Source of the DNA: RPQJ01 sp963793005
Lineage (GTDB): Bacteria; Pseudomonadota; Gammaproteobacteria; Steroidobacterales; Steroidobacteraceae
DNA: 64,000 nt
Direction of reading: 5' to 3'
Assembly: GCA_963793005.1 (NCBI GenBank)
Contig: CAWBYP010000002.1
Coordinates: 1,054,001 to 1,118,000 of the forward strand
Shown: one piece after another, positions 40,576 to 59,022 of the stretch
How positions within the stretch are numbered: the stretch's first letter is position 1
Layout of the letters: each line of letters opens with the position of its first letter
Notes under the pieces: model-generated
Told to the model about the DNA's origin: nothing
Databases searched by the model: none
Seen by the model: the letters and a program-made list of their open reading frames with translations, nothing else
Made by a program: the position numbers and the translations under genes

Positions 40576-40863
40576 TCAGACCTGGGTCGCGCGCTTTACG
40601 ACGCGCACCAGTCGCCACGCCTTGCGGCTGGAGAGGCGGCGGCATTCGGCGATGTCGACCACGTCGCCCTCGCGGCCCTCGCCGTTCTCGTCGTGCGCCA
40701 GCAGCTTGGTGGTGCGGCGCACGTACTTTCCATAGCGGTCGTGCTTCACCAGCCGCTCCACCGCGACGGTGATCGTCTTCTGCATCTTGCTGCTCACGAC
40801 GCGACCCGTGAGGGTGCGCTTGGCGCCCTCGGTTCCCGTCTCGACGACGGCCTGCTCGGTCAT
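40576..40863 (-). CDS. rpsQ: 30S ribosomal protein S17
   Basis: S17 is a primary 16S-binding protein of the OB fold. The 95-residue form from ATG 40863 contains TLTGRVVSSKMQKTITVAVE and GDVVDIAECRRLSSRKAWRL. A GTG one codon earlier is possible. The ATG overlaps the rpmC stop (TGATG), so translation is coupled. Confidence 0.97.
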   Translation of the reverse strand: MTEQAVVETGTEGAKRTLTGRVVSSKMQKTITVAVERLVKHDRYGKYVRRTTKLLAHDENGEGREGDVVDIAECRRLSSRKAWRLVRVVKRATQV

Positions 40864-41075
40864 CACTTGGCACTCCCGTTGGCTGCCGCGCGGGCCTGCT
40901 CACCCATCACGGTCTTCACGCGCGCGATATTGCGGCGCACCTTGCCGGCCTGGTCGGACTTCGCGGTCTGGCCGGTGGCCTGCGCCATGCGCAGGTTGAA
41001 CTGTTCCCTGCGCAGCTTCAGGAGTTCCTCCTGGAGTTCTGCCGCACCCTTCTGCCTGAGATCTTTCGGCTTCAT
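40863..41075 (-). CDS. rpmC: 50S ribosomal protein L29
   Basis: A 70-residue L29, two long helices near the tunnel exit. It reads MKPKDLRQKGAAELQEELLK then LRREQFNLRMAQATGQTAKS, the family motif, with a short Ala-rich C-terminal end. Its ATG overlaps the rplP stop and its stop overlaps the rpsQ start. Confidence 0.97.
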   Translation of the reverse strand: MKPKDLRQKGAAELQEELLKLRREQFNLRMAQATGQTAKSDQAGKVRRNIARVKTVMGEQARAAANGSAK

Positions 41076-41488
41076 CAGCGCACCTGCCGCTTGACGAACA
41101 ACGTGTCGACCGACAGCTTGCTGGCCGCAAGGCGGAACGCCTCGCGCGCGATGCTCTCGGTGACGCCTTCCATCTCGAAGAGCACCTTGCCGGGCTGCAC
41201 GCGCGCGACGTAGTACTCGACGTTGCCCTTGCCCGAGCCCATGCGGACCTCGAGGGGCTTCTTCGTGATCGGGACGTCCGGGAAAACGCGGATCCACACC
41301 TGCCCGCCGCGCTTCACGTAGCGGGTCATGGCGCGACGCGCAGCCTCGATTTCGCGCGCCGTCATGCGGGCGCGGCTCGTGGCCTTGAGTCCGAACTCAC
41401 CGAAGGCGACCGAGGAGCCGCGCTGCGCGAGCCCGCCGTTCTTGCCTTTGTGCTGCTTGCGATACTTGGTTCGCTTGGGTTGCATCAT
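41075..41488 (-). CDS. rplP: 50S ribosomal protein L16
   Basis: L16 organises the A-site region of the 50S subunit. The 137-residue protein starts MMQPKRTKYRKQHKGKNGGL, matching E. coli MLQPKRTKFRK, and has GQVWIRVFPDVPITKKPLEV and RMGSGKGNVEYYVARVQPGK, including the arginine hydroxylated in some species (RMGSGKG). Normal length. Confidence 0.98.
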   Translation of the reverse strand: MMQPKRTKYRKQHKGKNGGLAQRGSSVAFGEFGLKATSRARMTAREIEAARRAMTRYVKRGGQVWIRVFPDVPITKKPLEVRMGSGKGNVEYYVARVQPGKVLFEMEGVTESIAREAFRLAASKLSVDTLFVKRQVR

Positions 41489-41523
41489 GGCGATTTATTC
41501 CAGCTTGCGCGGAGGCGCGGGCC

Positions 41524-42219
41524 TCAGGCCGGCTGCTCCTGGGCAGGCGCGGCGACTTCGGGAGCGGCGACCGGCGTCGGCTGCTCGAAAACCTCGCCCT
41601 TGAAGATCCACACCTTGACGCCGATTACGCCGTAGGTGGTCTGGGCCTCGGCGAAACCGTAATCGATGTCGGCGCGGAACGTGTGCAGCGGCACGCGGCC
41701 CTCGCGCGACGACTCGGTGCGTGCGATTTCCGACCCGTTCAGGCGGCCAGAGACCCGCACCTTCACGCCCAGCGCGCCGCTGCGCATGGTGTTCATCACC
41801 GCACGCTTCATTGCGCGGCGGAACATGACGCGGCGCTCGATCTGCTGCGCGATGCCTTCGGCCACCAGCTGGGCGTCGACCTCAGGCTTGCGGATCTCGG
41901 CGATGTTGATCCGCACGTCGTTGACGACCATGCCCATCATCTTCGCCACTTCCATGCGCAGCCGCTCGATGTCCTCGCCCTTCTTGCCGATCACCACGCC
42001 GGGACGGGCGGTGTTGATCGTGATGTTCGCGCGGCGGGCGGCACGCTCGATGTGGATACCGCTTACCGAGGCTTCGGCGAGCTTCTTCTTCAGGAACTGG
42101 CGAACCTGCCAGTCCTGCAGGAGGTAGGCCGGGAACGTGCGCGAGTTCGCATACCACCTCGACGTCCAGTCGCGGGTGATGCCGAGGCGAATGCCGATCG
42201 GATTGACCTTCTGACCCAT
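41524..42219 (-). CDS. rpsC: 30S ribosomal protein S3
   Basis: S3 forms the mRNA entry site with S4 and S5. The 231-residue protein begins MGQKVNPIGIRLGITRDWTS and has the KH domain with VVIGKKGEDIERLR. The C-terminal domain contains SGRLNGSEIARTE and YGVIGVKVWIFKGE, then a short Ala/Pro/Glu tail. Standard position. Confidence 0.98.
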   Translation of the reverse strand: MGQKVNPIGIRLGITRDWTSRWYANSRTFPAYLLQDWQVRQFLKKKLAEASVSGIHIERAARRANITINTARPGVVIGKKGEDIERLRMEVAKMMGMVVNDVRINIAEIRKPEVDAQLVAEGIAQQIERRVMFRRAMKRAVMNTMRSGALGVKVRVSGRLNGSEIARTESSREGRVPLHTFRADIDYGFAEAQTTYGVIGVKVWIFKGEVFEQPTPVAAPEVAAPAQEQPA

Positions 42220-42233
42220 GGAGCCTGCTCTCC

Positions 42234-42575
42234 TCAGTCCTTGCGGCCGTCGCCGACGAGGATCGTGATGTGGCTGTTACGCTTGACGATTCGGTCGCCG
42301 CGACCCTTTGCACGGGCGTGGAACCGCTTGAAGCTCGGCGCCTCGCCGATGTCGATCGAGGCGACCTTGAGTGTGTCGATGTCCGCGTTGTGGTTGTTCT
42401 CGGCGTTCGCGATCGCCGACTCGAGCACCTTCAACACGAGCGCCGCGCCCTTCTTCGGCGTGAAGCGCAGCGTGGCGAGCGCCTGGCCCACCGGCTGGCC
42501 ACGCACCATGTCCGCCACCAGGCGGCACTTCTGCGGCGAGATCCGCGCGTACTTGAGTTTTGCTGCGACCTGCAT
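42234..42575 (-). CDS. rplV: 50S ribosomal protein L22
   Basis: L22 constricts the exit tunnel. The 113-residue protein has KLKYARISPQKCRLVADMVR, the hairpin GEAPSFKRFHARAKGRGDRI with the usual macrolide-contact loop, and VKRNSHITILVGDG. Length and order are normal; no tunnel-loop indel is evident. Confidence 0.97.
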   Translation of the reverse strand: MQVAAKLKYARISPQKCRLVADMVRGQPVGQALATLRFTPKKGAALVLKVLESAIANAENNHNADIDTLKVASIDIGEAPSFKRFHARAKGRGDRIVKRNSHITILVGDGRKD

Positions 42576-42578
42576 GGC

Positions 42579-42857
42579 TTACTCCGAGGAGGCCTTACGG
42601 TTGCCCGAATGGCCGCGGAAGGTGCGGGTCGGCGCGAACTCGCCGAGCTTGTGCCCGACCATGTTCTCCGAGACCAGCACCGGTATGTGCTGCCTGCCGT
42701 TGTGGATGGCGAGCGTCAGTCCAACCATGTCCGGCAGGATCATCGACCTGCGGGACCAGGTCTTGATCGGCCGGCGGTCGTTCTTCTCTGCGGCAACCTG
42801 CACCTTCTTCGCGAGGTGCAGGTCGACGAACGGGCCTTTCTTTACTGAACGGGGCAC
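42579..42857 (-). CDS. rpsS: 30S ribosomal protein S19
   Basis: S19 is in the 30S head. The 92-residue sequence MPRSVKKGPFVDLHLAKKVQ ... RPIKTWSRRSMILPDMVGLT ... KLGEFAPTRTFRGHSGNRKA is typical. Three bases separate it from rplV. Confidence 0.98.
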   Translation of the reverse strand: MPRSVKKGPFVDLHLAKKVQVAAEKNDRRPIKTWSRRSMILPDMVGLTLAIHNGRQHIPVLVSENMVGHKLGEFAPTRTFRGHSGNRKASSE

Positions 42858-42876
42858 TGCGTGATCCTCTTCAGGC

Positions 42877-43701
<825 letters not shown>

Positions 43702-43729
43702 CTTGGTATCCGTCAGCTTGCCTGCGGCG

Positions 43730-44032
43730 TCACTTTTCGACGCCGGCGAAATCGATGGTCTGGCCTTCGGCGAGGCTTACGTAGGCCTTCTTGAAGTCCG
43801 AGCGCCGGCCCGGGCGACCGCCGAAGCGCTTCACCTTGCCCGCCACGTTCACGACACGCACCGCATCGACCTTGACCTCGAACATCAGTTCGACGGCCGC
43901 CTTGATCTCCGGCTTGGTCGAGTCGCGGCGCACGCGAAACACGATCTGGTTGGCCTTCTCGGCCACCGTCGCGCTCTTCTCCGAGACGTGCGGTGCAAGC
44001 AGCACGCCCATCAGTCGTTCCTTGCTGCTCAT
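43730..44032 (-). CDS. rplW: 50S ribosomal protein L23
   Basis: L23 is the exit-site dock for trigger factor and SRP. The 100-residue protein has LLAPHVSEKSATVAEKANQI and the loop VNVAGKVKRFGGRPGRRSDF, then KKAYVSLAEGQTIDF. The trigger-factor contact Glu in HVSEKS is present. It overlaps rplD by four bases. Confidence 0.98.
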   Translation of the reverse strand: MSSKERLMGVLLAPHVSEKSATVAEKANQIVFRVRRDSTKPEIKAAVELMFEVKVDAVRVVNVAGKVKRFGGRPGRRSDFKKAYVSLAEGQTIDFAGVEK

Positions 44033-44649
44033 GCCAGCTTCTCCTCGAGCATCCGGACAGCGGCCACCGTGGCGAGCACGCGCTCGTGGGCGAGCAGGCT
44101 GCGCGGATCCAGCGCCGACACCGGCATCACCGAAACGCCCATCAGGTTGCGCGCGGCCAGGTCCAGCTTCTCGTCGTAGGCCTCGACCAGGATCAGCACG
44201 TTGGCCAGGCCGAATTCCTTGAGCTTCGCGGCGAGCAGCCGCGTCTTCGGCGCCTCGAGTTCCAGCGACTCGACGACCATCAGGCAGTCACGACGGACGA
44301 GCTCGGAGAGCATCGCGCGCATCGCTCCCTGGTACATCTTGCGGTTGACCTTCTGCGAGTAGTCGCGCGGGCGCGCGGCGAACGCGCGGCCACCGCCGAC
44401 CCAGATCGGGCTGCGGATACTGCCCGCACGGGCCCGGCCGCCGCCCTTCTGCTTCCACGGCTTCTTGCCGCCGCCGCGGACTTCCGCACGGCTCTTCTGC
44501 CGCTTGGTGCCGGCGCGACCGGCTGCCATGTAGGCGGTGACGATCTGGTGGACCAGGGGTTCGTTGAACTCGCGGCCGAAGGCCTTCTCGGACACTTCCA
44601 GGGACTGCGCTTCGGCGCCGCCACTGATGATCTTGAGCTGCGTGGCCAT
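44029..44649 (-). CDS. rplD: 50S ribosomal protein L4
   Basis: L4 binds 23S rRNA domain I and, in enterobacteria, autoregulates the S10 operon. The 206-residue protein has the tunnel loop SRAEVRGGGKKPWKQKGGGR ARAGSIRSPIWVGGG (adjacent segments) with the macrolide-contact KPWKQKGGGRAR unchanged. The C-terminal helix ATVAAVRMLEEKLA closes it. Its presence is relevant to the leader before rplC. Confidence 0.98.
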   Translation of the reverse strand: MATQLKIISGGAEAQSLEVSEKAFGREFNEPLVHQIVTAYMAAGRAGTKRQKSRAEVRGGGKKPWKQKGGGRARAGSIRSPIWVGGGRAFAARPRDYSQKVNRKMYQGAMRAMLSELVRRDCLMVVESLELEAPKTRLLAAKLKEFGLANVLILVEAYDEKLDLAARNLMGVSVMPVSALDPRSLLAHERVLATVAAVRMLEEKLA

Positions 44650-44652
44650 GGC

Positions 44653-45330
44653 TTACTTCCTCGGGGCCAGGGTCTTGCGGGCCGCAAGGCGACCGGCCTT
44701 GAACGACGGGCGCACGATCAGCTGGCCGCCCGGGGCGCCCGGGACAGCGCCACGCACCAGCAGCAGGTTGCGCTCGGCGTCGACCTCGACAATGCGCAGC
44801 TTCTCGATGGTGCGGCGCTGGTTGCCCATGTGGCCGGACATGCGCTTGCCCGGGAACACGCGGCCCGGCGTCTGGCGCTGGCCGATCGAACCGGGCGCGC
44901 GGTGGAACACCGAGGCGCCGTGGGAGGCCGGGCCACCCGCGAAATTGTGCCGCTTGATCGTGCCGGCGAAGCCCTTGCCGATCGTGGTGCCGGCGACGTC
45001 GACCATCTGCCCGGCCGTGAACATATCCACCTTGAGCTCGGCGCCGGGCGCGAGGTCCGCGCCCTCGCCGTCGGCGAGGCGGAACTCCACCAGCGACTGG
45101 CCCGGGGAGACCTTGGCCTTGGCGTAGTGCCCGGTCAGCGGGCGACCCAGGCGCGACGGCTTGCGGTCGCCGTAAGCGACCTGGACCGCGCGGTAACCGT
45201 CGGTTTCAACACCCTTTACCTGGGTGACGCGATTCGGCAGGGCCTCGATCACCGTGACCGGGATCGATTCGCCCGCGTCGGTAAAGACGCGCGTCATGCC
45301 GGCCTTGCGGCCAATCAGACCGATCGTCAT
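44653..45330 (-). CDS. rplC: 50S ribosomal protein L3
   Basis: L3 is an early 50S assembly protein reaching the peptidyl-transferase centre. The ATG at 45330 (MTIGLIGRKAGMTRVFTDAG) gives 225 residues. Conserved parts are FAGTIKRHNFAGGPASHGAS and GQRQTPGRVFPGKRMSGHMG, including the Gln that is methylated in E. coli (GQRQTPGRV). The gene is preceded by 217 bases with its own promoter and leader, unlike the usual short rpsJ-rplC gap. Confidence 0.98.
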   Translation of the reverse strand: MTIGLIGRKAGMTRVFTDAGESIPVTVIEALPNRVTQVKGVETDGYRAVQVAYGDRKPSRLGRPLTGHYAKAKVSPGQSLVEFRLADGEGADLAPGAELKVDMFTAGQMVDVAGTTIGKGFAGTIKRHNFAGGPASHGASVFHRAPGSIGQRQTPGRVFPGKRMSGHMGNQRRTIEKLRIVEVDAERNLLLVRGAVPGAPGGQLIVRPSFKAGRLAARKTLAPRK

Positions 45331-45519
45331 CGATTCTTCCTCATACACAGTCCAGACTGCGATTGGCCGGGACTGAAAAAAACTCACCCGCGCGTCCTGG
45401 AGGCAGGAATTGCGGGCAGGTACTCGACAAGGGCTGAGAGGTGCGGCCACCGGGTTTCGGGGTCGCGCCGCTCGAGCGGTACCGGCAAAACCGGCCAGGC
45501 CTCGGCGAGAGAGCCGCCA
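45331..45519 (-). promoter_or_regulatory. long structured leader before rplC, possible attenuator
   Basis: About 185 transcribed bases separate the promoter from the rplC ATG. Visible inverted repeats include CCGGTTTTGCCGG (near 45485) and CCCGC...GCGGG enclosing CCTGCCTCCAGG, followed four bases later by seven T residues (minus strand, near 45377-45383). This resembles an attenuator. L4 control, as in the E. coli S10 leader, is inference only. Confidence 0.45.
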
Positions 45520-45547
45520 ATTATATCGGCGGCAGAGAATCTTGCAA
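45520..45547 (-). promoter_or_regulatory. sigma70 promoter between rpsJ and rplC
   Basis: On the minus strand, TTGCAA (45547-45542) and a perfect TATAAT (45525-45520) are 16 bases apart. The -35 directly abuts the rpsJ stop codon. It would let rplC-rplD-...-rpmJ be transcribed independently of the str-rpsJ transcript. Confidence 0.75.
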
Positions 45548-45859
45548 CTAGTTCAGCTTGATCTGCACGTCCACGCCGGCCGGCAGCTCCAGCTTCATGA
45601 GCGCGTCCACGGTCTTGTCCGTGGGATTAAGGATATCCATCAGGCGCTTGTGGGTGCGCAGCTCGTACTGGTCGCGCGCGTCCTTGTCGACGTGCGGGGA
45701 GACCAGCAGCGTGAAACGCTCCATTTTGACCGGCAGCGGCACCGGTCCGCGCACCGTCGCACCCGTGCGCTTGGCGGTCTCGACGATCTCACGGGCCGAG
45801 TTGTCGATCAGCCGGTGGTCGAAGGCCTTGAGGCGGATGCGGATGTTCTGGCGAGACAT
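45548..45859 (-). CDS. rpsJ: 30S ribosomal protein S10 / NusE
   Basis: S10 is both a 30S protein and, as NusE, a partner of NusB and NusG in antitermination. The 103-residue form from ATG 45859 reads MSRQNIRIRLKAFDHRLIDN, has VRGPVPLPVKMERFTLLVSP and ends VDALMKLELPAGVDVQIKLN. It lies 103 bases after tuf copy 1 and 217 bases before rplC, so it looks attached to the str transcript rather than leading the S10 group. Confidence 0.98.
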   Translation of the reverse strand: MSRQNIRIRLKAFDHRLIDNSAREIVETAKRTGATVRGPVPLPVKMERFTLLVSPHVDKDARDQYELRTHKRLMDILNPTDKTVDALMKLELPAGVDVQIKLN

Positions 45860-45962
45860 TTTCAGGTACCTGTTGGAATGCTTGGAGCGGACGGCGCCCG
45901 GCAGCTGGCGGGGAATGCACATCGCACCGCGATGACGCGCCCCGCGAACCGCCGCGCGCAGT

Positions 45963-47153
<1,191 letters not shown>

Positions 47154-47175
47154 GACCCTTACCTCTGAAACATTG

Positions 47176-47188
47176 ACTGGTGACCAGT
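47176..47188. repeat. ACTGGTGACCAGT palindrome, fusA-tuf spacer
   Basis: A perfect 6+1+6 palindrome lying just outside the stretch shared with the second tuf copy, related to the repeat in the rpsL-rpsG spacer. Confidence 0.45.
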
Positions 47189-47192
47189 GAAA

Positions 47193-49286
47193 TCAGCTCG
47201 CCTTCTTCATCACCGCTTCGGCGACGTTGTTCGGCACCTCGAGGTACCGCGCGAACTCCATGGTGAACGTCGCGCGGCCCTGGCTCATCGAGCGCACCGA
47301 GGTCGCGTAGCCGAACATCTCGGCCAGCGGCACCTCGGCCGTCACGACCTTGCCGGACACGGAATCGTCCATGCCCTGGATGTGGCCGCGGCGGCGACTC
47401 AGGTCGCCGATCACGTCGCCGGAGTAGTCCTCCGGGGTGACCACCTCGACCTTCATGATCGGCTCGAGCAGCACCGGCTTCGCGCGGCGCACGCCTTCCT
47501 TGACCGCCATCGAGCCCGCGATCTTGAACGCCATTTCGTTCGAGTCCACGTCGTGGTACGAGCCGTCGAAGATGGTGACCTTGACGTCCACCACGGGGTA
47601 GCCGGCGATCACGCCGCCCTCGAGCGCTTCCTTGACGCCCTTGTCCACGGCCGGGATGTACTCGCGCGGCACGGTGCCGCCGACGATGCCGTTGACGAAT
47701 TCGTAGCCCTTGCCCTCTTCCTGCGGCTCGATCTTGAGCCACACGTGGCCGTACTGGCCGCGGCCGCCGGACTGGCGGACGAACTTGCCTTCCTGGTCAA
47801 CCTTGCCGCGGATGGTCTCGCGGTAGGCGACCTGCGGCTTGCCGACGTTCGCCTCGACCTTGAACTCGCGCTTCATGCGGTCGACGAGGATGTCGAGGTG
47901 CAGCTCACCCATGCCCGAGATGATGGTCTGGCCCGACTCCTGGTCGGTGCTGACGCGGAACGACGGGTCTTCCTTCGCCAGGCGCTGCAGCGCGAGGCCC
48001 ATCTTCTCCTGGTCGCTCTTGGTCTTGGGTTCGACGGCGACCGAGATCACCGGCTCCGGGAACTCCATTTTCTCGAGCGTGATCACGTGATCCGGGTCGC
48101 ACAGCGTGTCGCCGGTCGTGACGTCCTTCAGGCCCACGGCCGCCGCGATGTCGCCGGCGCGCACTTCCTTGATCTCGGCGCGTTCCGCCGCGTGCATCTG
48201 CAGCAGGCGCCCGATGCGCTCCTTCTTGCTCTTGCCCGGCACAAACACCTGGTCGCCGGAGTTGAGCACGCCCGAGTACACCCGGAAGAACGTCAGGTTG
48301 CCGACGAACGGGTCGTTCAGGATCTTGAACGCCAGGGCGGAGAACTTCGCGTCGTCTGACGCGGGCCGGGTCGCCTGGGCGCCGTCGTCGTCGATGCCGA
48401 CCACCGGGGGCATTTCCGTCGGAGCCGGCATGTACTCGATGATCGCATCGAGCATCGCCTGCACGCCCTTGTTCTTGAATGCCGAGCCGCACAGCGTCAG
48501 CACGATCTCGTTCTTGATCGCGCGCGCGCGCAGCCCGGCCTTGATCTCGGCCTCGGTTAGCTCGCTGTGCTCGAGGTACTTGTGCAGCAGCTCCTCGCTG
48601 CCCTCGGCGGCGGCCTCGATCATCTTCTCGCGGTACTCGGCGCACTGCGCCTGCATTTCCGCAGGAATCTCGCGGCGATCGAAGCGCATGCCCTCGGTCG
48701 AGTCGTCCCAGTAGATCGCCCGCATCGTGATCAGGTCGACGACGCCCTCGAACTTCTCCTCGGCGCCGATCGGCAGCTGGATCGCCACCGGGTTGCCACG
48801 CAGCCGCGTACGGATCTGCTCGACGCAGCGCAGGAAGTTGGCACCCGCGCGGTCCATCTTGTTGACGAACGCGATGCGCGGCACGCCGTACCTGTTCATC
48901 TGGCGCCAGACGGTCTCCGACTGCGGCTGCACGCCGCTGACCGCGCAGAAAAGTGCGCAGGCCGAGTCGAGCACGCGCAGGCTGCGCTCCACCTCGATGG
49001 TGAAGTCCACGTGCCCGGGCGTGTCGATGATGTTGATGCGATGCTCGGGGAAGTGGTTGTCCATTCCCTTCCAGAAACAGGTGGTCGCCGCTGCGGTGAT
49101 CGTGATCCCGCGCTCCTGCTCCTGCTCCATGTAGTCCATGACGGCGGCGCCGTCGTGAACCTCGCCGATCTTGTGCGAGACGCCGGTGTAGAACAGGATG
49201 CGCTCGGTCGTCGTGGTCTTCCCGGCGTCGATGTGCGCCGAGATACCGATGTTCCGGTAGCGCTCGATAGGTGTAGTGCGTGGCAC
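47193..49286 (-). CDS. fusA: elongation factor G
   Basis: EF-G catalyses translocation and, with RRF, ribosome recycling. The 697-residue protein has G1 AHIDAGKTTTTERILFYTG, G2 ERGITITAAATTCFW, G3 DTPGHVDFT, G4 NKMDRAGANF, and the five-domain layout including the domain IV tip region GKVDQEGKFVRQSGGRGQYG. No fusidic-acid-type change can be judged by eye. Between rpsG and tuf copy 1. Confidence 0.98.
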   Translation of the reverse strand: MPRTTPIERYRNIGISAHIDAGKTTTTERILFYTGVSHKIGEVHDGAAVMDYMEQEQERGITITAAATTCFWKGMDNHFPEHRINIIDTPGHVDFTIEVERSLRVLDSACALFCAVSGVQPQSETVWRQMNRYGVPRIAFVNKMDRAGANFLRCVEQIRTRLRGNPVAIQLPIGAEEKFEGVVDLITMRAIYWDDSTEGMRFDRREIPAEMQAQCAEYREKMIEAAAEGSEELLHKYLEHSELTEAEIKAGLRARAIKNEIVLTLCGSAFKNKGVQAMLDAIIEYMPAPTEMPPVVGIDDDGAQATRPASDDAKFSALAFKILNDPFVGNLTFFRVYSGVLNSGDQVFVPGKSKKERIGRLLQMHAAERAEIKEVRAGDIAAAVGLKDVTTGDTLCDPDHVITLEKMEFPEPVISVAVEPKTKSDQEKMGLALQRLAKEDPSFRVSTDQESGQTIISGMGELHLDILVDRMKREFKVEANVGKPQVAYRETIRGKVDQEGKFVRQSGGRGQYGHVWLKIEPQEEGKGYEFVNGIVGGTVPREYIPAVDKGVKEALEGGVIAGYPVVDVKVTIFDGSYHDVDSNEMAFKIAGSMAVKEGVRRAKPVLLEPIMKVEVVTPEDYSGDVIGDLSRRRGHIQGMDDSVSGKVVTAEVPLAEMFGYATSVRSMSQGRATFTMEFARYLEVPNNVAEAVMKKAS

Positions 49287-49331
49287 GATGAAAATCCTCG
49301 GACGGTCGTCGCTGCTGGTGCCCGGCGGGCC

Positions 49332-49811
49332 TTACCAGCGGTAGTGCGCAAAAGCCTTGTTGGCGTCCGCCATGCGGTGCGTGTCCTCGCGCTTGCGCAC
49401 GGCCGCGCCGCGGTTTTCCGCGGCCTCGAGCAGCTCGGCGGCGAGCCGCTGCGACATTGATTTCTCGCTGCGGGCGGCGGCGGCGTCGATCACCCAGCGC
49501 ATCGCCAGCGTCTGGCGGCGGGTGGAGCGGACCTCGATCGGCACCTGGTAGGTGGCGCCGCCGACGCGGCGCGACTTCACTTCGACCATCGGCTTGACGT
49601 TGTCGAGCGCCTGGGTCAACAGCTCGATGGTCTGGTCCGCCTGCCGGCCAGTCTTCTCGGCCATGCGATCGATCGCGCCGTAGACGATGCGTTCGGCGAC
49701 CGACTTCTTGCCGCGCTCCATGACCATGTTCATGAACTTGGCCAGCAGGACGCTGTTGAATTTCGGGTCCGGCAGGATGCTGCGAACCGGGGCCTGTGAT
49801 CTACGGGACAT
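49332..49811 (-). CDS. rpsG: 30S ribosomal protein S7
   Basis: S7 nucleates the 30S head and in E. coli autoregulates the str operon at the rpsL-rpsG junction. The 159-residue protein starts MSRRSQAPVRSILPDPKFNS and has GGATYQVPIEVRSTRRQTLA and KREDTHRMADANKAFAHYRW. The 69-base spacer before it holds the inverted repeat CCAGT...ACTGG (49837-49854). Confidence 0.98.
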   Translation of the reverse strand: MSRRSQAPVRSILPDPKFNSVLLAKFMNMVMERGKKSVAERIVYGAIDRMAEKTGRQADQTIELLTQALDNVKPMVEVKSRRVGGATYQVPIEVRSTRRQTLAMRWVIDAAAARSEKSMSQRLAAELLEAAENRGAAVRKREDTHRMADANKAFAHYRW

Positions 49812-49836
49812 TTTTGACTACCGCTCTATCTGGGGA

Positions 49837-49854
49837 CCAGTGACAAGTGACTGG
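49837..49854. repeat. short CCAGTGAC/GTGACTGG inverted repeat, rpsL-rpsG spacer
   Basis: CCAGTGACAAGTGACTGG has CCAGT/ACTGG ends. Related motifs occur in two other spacers of the same block: ACTGGTGACCAGT at 47176-47188 (fusA-tuf) and GGTCATTGGTCACTT at 32331-32345 (rpoA-rplQ). Confidence 0.45.
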
Positions 49855-49880
49855 ATATTTGTGAGCTGAAGGGGCCGGGC

Positions 49881-50258
49881 TCAACCGCCCTTGGGACGCT
49901 TGGCGCCGTACTTCGAGCGGCTCTGCTTGCGCTCGTTGACGCCCGCGCAGTCGAGCGTTCCGCGCACCGTGTGGTAGCGCACGCCAGGCAGGTCCTTGAC
50001 ACGGCCGCCGCGGATCAGCACCACCGAGTGCTCCTGCAGGTTGTGACCCTCGCCACCGATGTAGCTGATCACCTCGTAGCCGTTCGTGAGTCGCACCTTC
50101 GCGACCTTGCGCAGCGCCGAGTTCGGCTTCTTCGGGGTCGTGGTGTACACGCGCGTGCAGACACCACGTCGCTGCGGCGAGTTGCCGAGCGCGGGCACCT
50201 TGCTCTTGACCACGGCCTCGCGGCGCGGGCCACGGATCAGCTGATTGACGGTTGACAT
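49881..50258 (-). CDS. rpsL: 30S ribosomal protein S12
   Basis: S12 controls decoding fidelity. The 125-residue protein from ATG 50258 starts MSTVNQLIRGPRREAVVKSK. Lys43 (TTTPKKPNSALRK) and Lys88 (GGRVKDLPGVRYHTVRG), the sites of streptomycin resistance changes, are wild type. Asp89 is the usual methylthiolation target. It is first in the str operon, with a strong promoter and a hairpin-rich leader upstream. Confidence 0.98.
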   Translation of the reverse strand: MSTVNQLIRGPRREAVVKSKVPALGNSPQRRGVCTRVYTTTPKKPNSALRKVAKVRLTNGYEVISYIGGEGHNLQEHSVVLIRGGRVKDLPGVRYHTVRGTLDCAGVNERKQSRSKYGAKRPKGG

Positions 50259-50282
50259 GCCAGACCGACTCCCAAACGTTTT

Positions 50283-50340
50283 GGCGCACCGAAAATGCTC
50301 GGCGCGCCCAAGAAACACCGGGCCGCCCAAGTGGCGGCCC
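50283..50340 (-). promoter_or_regulatory. two strong hairpins in the rpsL leader
   Basis: Between the str promoter and rpsL lie GGGCCGCC-ACTTG-GGCGGCCC (50340-50320, eight-pair arms) and a second imperfect hairpin (GGCGCG-CCGA ... TCGG-TGCGCC, about 50308-50283). Only a broken T-run follows the first (GGTGTTTCTT). They may end rpoBC read-through or act as a leader control element. Confidence 0.5.
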
Positions 50341-50402
50341 GATGACAATGACCCCGGGGGCCGCGCGGGTAGATCGCCGGCAGCCCCGTGGAAAGACCGA
50401 AA

Positions 50403-50431
50403 ATTTTAGGAGGGGCGGCCGCGGCTGTCAA
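50403..50431 (-). promoter_or_regulatory. strong sigma70 promoter of the str operon (rpsL-rpsG-fusA-tuf)
   Basis: On the minus strand a perfect TTGACA (50431-50426), a 17-base spacer and TAAAAT (50408-50403) form the best promoter in the window. Transcription would begin near 50396, about 138 bases before the rpsL ATG, just after the rpoC stop. Confidence 0.85.
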
Positions 50432-50465
50432 CTTGACGCACCGCGGCAACCCTTTCCTGTCTGCC

Positions 50466-54683
<4,218 letters not shown>

Positions 54684-54723
54684 TTGGTCACCCTGTGCGT
54701 CTGTCGCGCGAATCGCGCAGGAC

Positions 54724-58884
<4,161 letters not shown>

Positions 58885-58945
58885 CGGGATCACCCTCTCA
58901 CGGCCGGCAACCCGGCCCATACGGCTCGATTTTCAGAACTCGAAC

Positions 58946-58989
58946 GAAAACGGCCAGGCCGGCCGGCGGAATTCCCCGCCAGCCGGCCT
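58946..58989 (-). terminator. hairpin with T-run between rplL and rpoB (attenuator or processing site)
   Basis: A 14-pair stem with one mismatch (arms 58989-58976 and 58969-58956) and a six-base loop is followed on the minus strand by GGCCGTTTTCG. In E. coli the same gap holds a partial terminator and an RNase III site that set the L7/L12 to beta ratio. The placement suggests the same role here. Confidence 0.65.
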
Positions 58990-59022
58990 GCCGATGAACG
59001 GGCAGGCGCCCGAGCATCGCGG

